The position numbers and the translations under genes were made by a program. This document shows positions 6,337 to 8,417 of a stretch of DNA of 8,417 nucleotides, one piece after another; the stretch's first letter is position 1; every line of letters starts with the position of its first letter. The DNA is from Chromatiales bacterium (GTDB lineage: Bacteria; Pseudomonadota; Gammaproteobacteria; Chromatiales; Chromatiaceae). A model generated the notes under the pieces. The model made no database searches. It had not been told where the DNA came from and saw only the letters and a list, made by a program, of their open reading frames with translations. The stretch covers positions 1 through 8,417 of the forward strand of contig JAHEIA010000110.1 in NCBI GenBank assembly GCA_024639625.1, given 5' to 3'.

Positions 6337-6699
6337 TCGACAATGGGGTGCTGGGTGGGTCGGTAGGCCGAAGAACCTGACACTCCGGGATCCGGTAGAA
6401 AAAGGGTGGAGCTGAGCCAGCGAGGGAGGTCGAAGACGGACCCGGCCCGGACCGATTCTCTTCGCCTGGATACGACCTTTCCCGATATCGCCCGAGCACG
6501 GTTTCCGAAAGCAGAAGGTTCTTGACCCTATCGGCGAATTGACAGCCTTCGAGAACTCCGCTAGCGCTTACAGTAGGAGCAGTGGGAATAGGGGCGCGCG
6601 GTATTTCCGCGATTGCTGAGTCGGGGGCACGCTGGGGGACCACTGACTCCCGGATACGAAGGCACGCCAGTAAACCCCCTATCGATGGAGGATGTCCTC
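6337..6699. other. Intergenic region before secreted-protein gene
   Basis: I see no gene in these 363 bases. A perfect TTGACA lies at 6539-6544, but the hexamer 17 bases downstream (TAGCGC) is a poor -10 match, so this is only a weak promoter candidate. A small hairpin, CGCGG-TATTT-CCGCG, lies at 6597-6611. The open frame that reaches back to 6613 from the next gene is rejected as coding because a well-spaced ribosome site and signal peptide fix that gene's start at 6700. No terminator with a T-run was found after the small membrane-protein gene. Confidence 0.5.
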
Positions 6700-7305
6700 A
6701 TGGAAATCCGAAGACTTGTTAGCTTGGCGAGCGTGGCGGCCGCGCTGGCGGTTTCGGTGACGCCCGCTTTTTCCGCGCCACTCCCGTGGCTCTCTTATGC
6801 GGCGAAGTTCGTTTGCGGCTCCGAGAATGCCGTGCCCGATGTAACCATCGTGAGTGGTAGGTACAGGACTGTGGTCAACATCCACAATCCTCACTATCTG
6901 ATGGATCCGACAGGCCTGCCGGTACCGCTCACGTTTTTCAAGAAAGTCGCGGTGGCATTGCCGCAGGGGGAGCAGGTTCTGCGCCCCTCGTGTAAGCAGC
7001 AAGAATTGCTGCTCGCCGACCATGCGCTTGCCGTGAACTGCGGCAATATCAGAAAACTGTTGGCCTTATCGGGAGTGACGATCTCGAACTACATCGAGGG
7101 ATTTGTCGTCATCGAGGTGCCGCCGCAACCTTCGGAAGACAATGTACCGCCGGAACTGGATGTGGTGGCCGTCTATACGGCCAGGCATCGAACAGGAATG
7201 AGTCCCGACGTGAAAGACTACGATGTGCAAAGCATCGACGTCGAGGAGGTTACGCCGAGGAGCATTATCGGCACCCCCGACCTGGATCTGTGTCCCACAG
7301 ATTGA
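6700..7305 (+). CDS. Secreted four-cysteine protein, unknown function
   Basis: This 201-residue protein has a signal peptide: MEIRR, a hydrophobic core of about residues 6-20, and probable cleavage after AFSA at 26. The mature part contains four cysteines (39, 98, 114, 198). It has blocks YAAKFVCG (33-40), RTVVNIHNPHY (56-66), FFKKVAVALP (79-88), YIEGFVVIE (131-139) and PELDVVAVYTA (151-161). I recall similar blocks (AKFVCG, NIHNP, LDVVAVYTA) in secreted hypothetical proteins of many bacteria, but know no function. The composition is rich in beta-formers, suggesting a small all-beta extracytoplasmic domain (inference). The start at ATG 6700 is fixed by GGAGGA (6687-6692) 7 bases upstream and by the signal peptide; an earlier in-frame ATG at 6685 would put extra residues before it. 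A short hairpin, ATCTGTG-TCC-CACAGAT (7286-7302), overlaps the stop codon. Confidence 0.8.
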   Translation: MEIRRLVSLASVAAALAVSVTPAFSAPLPWLSYAAKFVCGSENAVPDVTIVSGRYRTVVNIHNPHYLMDPTGLPVPLTFFKKVAVALPQGEQVLRPSCKQQELLLADHALAVNCGNIRKLLALSGVTISNYIEGFVVIEVPPQPSEDNVPPELDVVAVYTARHRTGMSPDVKDYDVQSIDVEEVTPRSIIGTPDLDLCPTD

Positions 7306-7680
7306 CGTCATTGGCAGCGGCTTCCAGGGCGCAGACGGAGCGTACTGGGCGCCAGCCGAAGCAATAGCGCGTGAGGAGGTGAGCCGGCCACAAACCGGTC
7401 GGGTCCACTCCACCGTGGTAATCGGTAATCCGGGGAATCGGGGCAGCCAAGGACAACGGGTCGTTTCGGAAACGCGGCAGTTTCGAAGCGGCAGCTACCG
7501 CGGATGCGTCGTACACCCGGTAAAAATGCGCGAGCTGCTGCGCCTTTCTCACACGGTGCTCCTGTCATCAGTGGGTGGTTTGCTTGCGCCGCGCCGGGGT
7601 AGGTGCAAGAACAACCGCCGAACTTGCCCTTCTCGGGGGGGCGACTAAGCTTGAAGCGGCCGAGCGAGGATGTGTTCAGC
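7306..7680. other. Intergenic region and leader of the Rieske-glutamate-synthase-like gene
   Basis: I do not support a gene in these 375 bases. The open frame at 7223-7648 overlaps the preceding gene out of frame and has no family resemblance. The stretch holds a direct repeat of GGTAATC (near 7420-7435), a long imperfect hairpin (7574-7619, separate entry) and a run of seven G at 7635-7641 within CTCGGGGGGGC, which matches the minus-strand arm of the terminator near 1906-1916. No recognised riboswitch or tRNA was seen. Confidence 0.5.
7574..7619 (+). promoter_or_regulatory. Long imperfect hairpin in leader of Rieske-GltS-like gene
   Basis: The arm 7574-7590 pairs with 7602-7619 around an 11-base loop: 16 pairs including two G-U, one G-A mismatch (7582/7610) and one bulged C (7612). 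Both G-U pairs work in plus-strand RNA but would be A-C mismatches in minus-strand RNA, consistent with a structure in the leader transcript of the downstream gene. It ends 61 bases before that gene's ATG. No T-run follows, so it is not a standard terminator; an attenuator, stability element or the 3' end of an upstream transcript are all possible. Confidence 0.45.
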
Positions 7681-8417
7681 ATGAATAAGATCGCAGTAAA
7701 GACGTGGAACGAACTGGCAGATCGGGTTCCCGTACACGCACTCGTGGCGGAAGTCGATCTGGTCGTCGTTCGCGTCGATGAAAACGTGACGGTGCTGTAT
7801 GGCCGCTGCGCGCACCGCGGCGCGCTGATGGCGGACGGTCATGTCGATGGCGACAACCTGATTTGCGGTGTGCACAACTGGGACTACCGCCTGGATACCG
7901 GCGTCAGCGAATACAACAACAGCGAGACCTTAGCCAAGTTCAGCGCCTGGGTGGAGGATGGTCAGGTCTGGGTGGACGGGGACGAGATCCGCGCCTGGGC
8001 TGCAAAACACCCGCAGCCCTATCGGCGTGACACTTACCAGGGCGCTTACCAGGATCACACGGGCACCCAGGATGAACCTCACGTCAAATTTATCCGCAAG
8101 CTCGCCGACGAGGGGCTGACCAAGGTCGGTCATCACGGTCCCTCCGCAGCCATGGGTGTGCCGCGCGACCGCCTGCCGAAGTGGGAAGAGCTGCAGTTCG
8201 TGGTGGCGCAACTGCACAAGCTGCCGCTGCTGGATGACGAAGCGGTTGCAACCGACCTGGTTGTCGGGCCACGCGCCAAGAAACCGTTGCGCCTGGAGAT
8301 CCCGCTATTGGTTTCGGACATGAGTTTCGGTGCGCTGTCCGAGGAGGCCAAGGTGGCGCTCGCCAAGGGCGCGGAACTGGCAGGCACCGGAATCTGCTCG
8401 GGGGAAGGCGGGATGCT
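7681..8417 (+). CDS. Rieske [2Fe-2S] domain fused to glutamate-synthase-like FMN domain, 3' end outside window
   Basis: The first 245 residues are visible. Residues about 1-105 form a Rieske domain: the cluster ligands are Cys43 and His45 (CAHRG) and Cys62 and His65 (CGVHNWDY), the C-x-H...C-x2-H pattern of ferredoxin-type Rieske proteins. A linker follows, and from about 135 the protein resembles the N-terminal part of the FMN-binding, TIM-barrel glutamate-synthase-like domain: KFIRKLADEGL, a GPSAAMG segment, then LLVSDMSFGALSEEAK (209-224) and CSGEGG (239-244), which match the flavin/substrate region of that family. The frame is open to the window end, where most of the barrel is missing. 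The start ATG at 7681 has GAGGA (7666-7670) 10 bases upstream. It is probably cytoplasmic, with no signal peptide. Relation to GltB is by domain only; glutaminase and NADPH parts are not seen, so the donor and substrate are unknown. Confidence 0.9.
   Translation, partial: MNKIAVKTWNELADRVPVHALVAEVDLVVVRVDENVTVLYGRCAHRGALMADGHVDGDNLICGVHNWDYRLDTGVSEYNNSETLAKFSAWVEDGQVWVDGDEIRAWAAKHPQPYRRDTYQGAYQDHTGTQDEPHVKFIRKLADEGLTKVGHHGPSAAMGVPRDRLPKWEELQFVVAQLHKLPLLDDEAVATDLVVGPRAKKPLRLEIPLLVSDMSFGALSEEAKVALAKGAELAGTGICSGEGGM

Noticed and set aside
6539..6567. TTGACA at 6539-6544 as a sigma-70 promoter for the secreted-protein gene
   Set aside because: The -35 is perfect but the correctly spaced -10 (TAGCGC) matches poorly, so it is not listed as a promoter.
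7223..7648. 141-codon plus-strand open frame between the secreted-protein gene and the Rieske gene
   Set aside because: It overlaps the secreted-protein gene out of frame, has no ribosome site of note and matches no family pattern.

Overview
The window looks like the chromosome of a gammaproteobacterium. It is GC-rich, most starts have ordinary Shine-Dalgarno sites, and it carries a DUF2058 (YaiL-type) gene, a family I know mainly from Gammaproteobacteria. I cannot name a genus. The protein styles would fit a Chromatiales/Ectothiorhodospiraceae-like lineage, but that is a guess. I see no transposase, integrase, tRNA, rRNA or CRISPR array.

Left part (1-1694, + strand): the body of a CorA-type divalent-cation channel, probably cut at its 5' end by the window edge, followed by a complete DUF2058 gene. 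Next is a roughly 400-base gap holding a strong minus-strand intrinsic terminator. That terminator belongs to a secreted, cysteine-containing, glycine-tailed protein of unknown function (2100-3248, minus).

Centre (3249-5847): a divergent intergenic region carries a perfect inverted repeat (11-base arms, 2-base spacer) about 24 bases before the likely start of a membrane-bound hybrid histidine kinase. The kinase gene overlaps the next gene, a NarL/FixJ-type response regulator, by 35 bases, so the two form one translationally coupled two-component module. The palindrome lies where it could control the kinase-regulator operon, the divergent secreted-protein gene, or both. It is the most attractive candidate for the regulator's own binding site, which is an inference.

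Right part (5848-8417): a small four-helix membrane protein, a secreted protein of about 200 residues with four cysteines, and the first 245 residues of a fusion of a Rieske [2Fe-2S] domain with a glutamate-synthase-like FMN domain, which runs off the right edge. Two intergenic stretches of more than 350 bases separate these genes. One of them, the Rieske-gene leader, holds a long imperfect hairpin.

Working model (inference): a surface- or membrane-stress-sensing two-component system sits next to several exported or membrane proteins of unknown function and may regulate them. The CorA, DUF2058 and Rieske-GltS genes look like ordinary neighbours rather than members of the same system.
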